A DNA stretch of 14,157 bases from JABHCC01 sp964444375 (GTDB lineage: Bacteria; Bacteroidota; Bacteroidia; Bacteroidales; UBA12481): assembly GCA_964444375.1 (NCBI GenBank), contig CAYUGX010000103.1, positions 1-14,157 on the forward strand, given 5' to 3'. A model generated the notes under the pieces. The model was given only the letters and a program-made list of their open reading frames with translations, searched no databases and was not told where the DNA came from. Position numbers and translations under genes: made by a program. Shown here one piece after another: positions 13,750 to 14,157 of the stretch (within the stretch, counting starts at the first letter, position 1; every line of letters begins with the position of its first letter).

Positions 13750-14157
13750 TTAGACTCGATTAAAACAGTCATTTTTCCATTTCTTCGGGTTGTTTCTGAT
13801 ATAATGTTGTATCCTTTCAAATGATTTTCGATTGCGAATGATACTATCGTGGTATCTGGCTTGCCAGGCGAAGGAAGGATGCCGTTTGCGAGCATATTTT
13901 GTTACACCTGTTTTATATCCCCGAATTACGGATCCCAGATTTCTGGATTGGGGTGCAAATTGGTTTTTTGTTCTATTGGTTTTTTGGGGATTTTCGTTTT
14001 TCATCCCAGGCTTCGTAATATTGTACCATTGTTCGCCATCATTGTTGTGGTCAGGGTCCAAATGGTTCGGTTGTTCGCCGTCATTGTTGTTGTGGCGGTC
14101 GAAATTGTCCGGTTGTTCGCCGTCATTTTTGTGGTGGTGATGCAACGATAGAGACGC
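13750..14157 (-). CDS. REP-associated (IS200-like, Y1) tyrosine transposase, C-terminal part, runs off window
   Basis: The frame is open to the window edge at 14157; the first visible residues are ASLSLHHHHKNDGEQ. After a low-complexity linker (three NDGEQ repeats, period 14 residues) comes the conserved C-terminal half of the Transposase_17/RAYT family: FAPQSRNLGSVIRGYKTGVT, then HPSFAWQARYHDSIIRN and a final RIQHYIRNNPKKW. The candidate catalytic Tyr is in QARYHDSII (codon 13852-13854). The HUH metal-binding half should lie beyond 14157, so completeness cannot be judged. A TTG at 14145 could serve as a start but would leave an enzyme lacking the HUH motif, so it is unlikely to be the true start. 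RAYTs are usually single-copy, domesticated relatives of IS200 that move or maintain REP hairpins; flanking REPs are not obvious here. The gene ends 38 bases before the HAD gene. Confidence 0.82.
   Translation of the reverse strand, partial: ASLSLHHHHKNDGEQPDNFDRHNNNDGEQPNHLDPDHNNDGEQWYNITKPGMKNENPQKTNRTKNQFAPQSRNLGSVIRGYKTGVTKYARKRHPSFAWQARYHDSIIRNRKSFERIQHYIRNNPKKWKNDCFNRV
14029..14142 (-). repeat. 42-bp tandem repeat in the transposase linker
   Basis: Two full 42-bp units (14029-14070 and 14071-14112) and a partial third (14113-14142) each begin TTGTTCGCC on the plus strand. The 15-mer CGGTTGTTCGCCGTC recurs exactly 42 bases apart (14068-14082 and 14110-14124). On the coding strand the units encode 14-residue repeats starting NDGEQ, so unit gain or loss would keep the frame. 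Confidence 0.88.

Noticed and set aside
13674..13895. 73-residue minus-strand open frame overlapping the transposase end and the HAD start
   Set aside because: It lies in a different frame from two recognisable genes and has no family-like features, so it is a frame shadow.
13832..14151. Plus-strand frames of about 100 residues with hydrophobic Val/Phe-rich tails
   Set aside because: The hydrophobicity is the antisense reading of the Asn/Asp/His-rich repeat in the transposase, not a membrane protein.

Overview
The window looks like a chromosomal segment of a Bacteroidota bacterium, most likely a cytophagia- or flavobacteria-like member. The evidence is a type IX secretion (T9SS) C-terminal sorting domain on a CotH-family protein, a TlpA/DUF4369-type thioredoxin lipoprotein, TAnnTTTG-type -7 promoter elements, A-rich leaders without clear Shine-Dalgarno sequences, and moderate-to-low GC. 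I cannot name the genus from sequence alone. All genes lie on the minus strand except the thioredoxin-like gene at 2117-3214. No tRNA, rRNA, CRISPR array or gene-free stretch over 300 bases was seen.

Left end (1-2050, minus): a GH32 fructan hydrolase is followed after 6 bases by the 5' part of a DUF2961 (GH172-type) lipoprotein gene. An in-frame TGA at codon 79 interrupts that gene, and recognisable family sequence continues in the same frame to the window edge. Both families act on fructose-containing glycans, so this looks like a small fructan-use operon with a damaged second enzyme. A 153-base divergent promoter region separates it from the plus-strand DUF4369/TlpA-like lipoprotein (2117-3214).

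Middle (3277-7916, minus): an S9 prolyl-oligopeptidase-type secreted peptidase lies 29 bases downstream of a cysteine dioxygenase gene. Upstream of these is an octaheme c-type cytochrome lipoprotein with its own promoter and a strong intrinsic terminator. The S9 gene converges on the thioredoxin gene, with a hairpin in the 62 bases between them.

Right part (8066-14157, minus): a HAMP-PAS-HisKA_3 sensor kinase overlaps its NarL/LuxR response regulator by 8 bases. It may control the adjacent cytochrome, but that is inference. Next come a large secreted CotH-kinase-like protein with a lamin-tail domain and T9SS sorting tail, a HAD phosphatase, and the C-terminal part of a REP-associated (IS200-like, Y1) transposase. 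A 42-bp tandem repeat in that transposase encodes a low-complexity linker. The most unusual items are the interrupted GH172 gene, the repeat-bearing transposase at the edge, the glycine-rich loop in the CotH protein, and an 11-bp-periodic direct repeat in the CotH leader. I saw no complete, clearly new multi-gene system.
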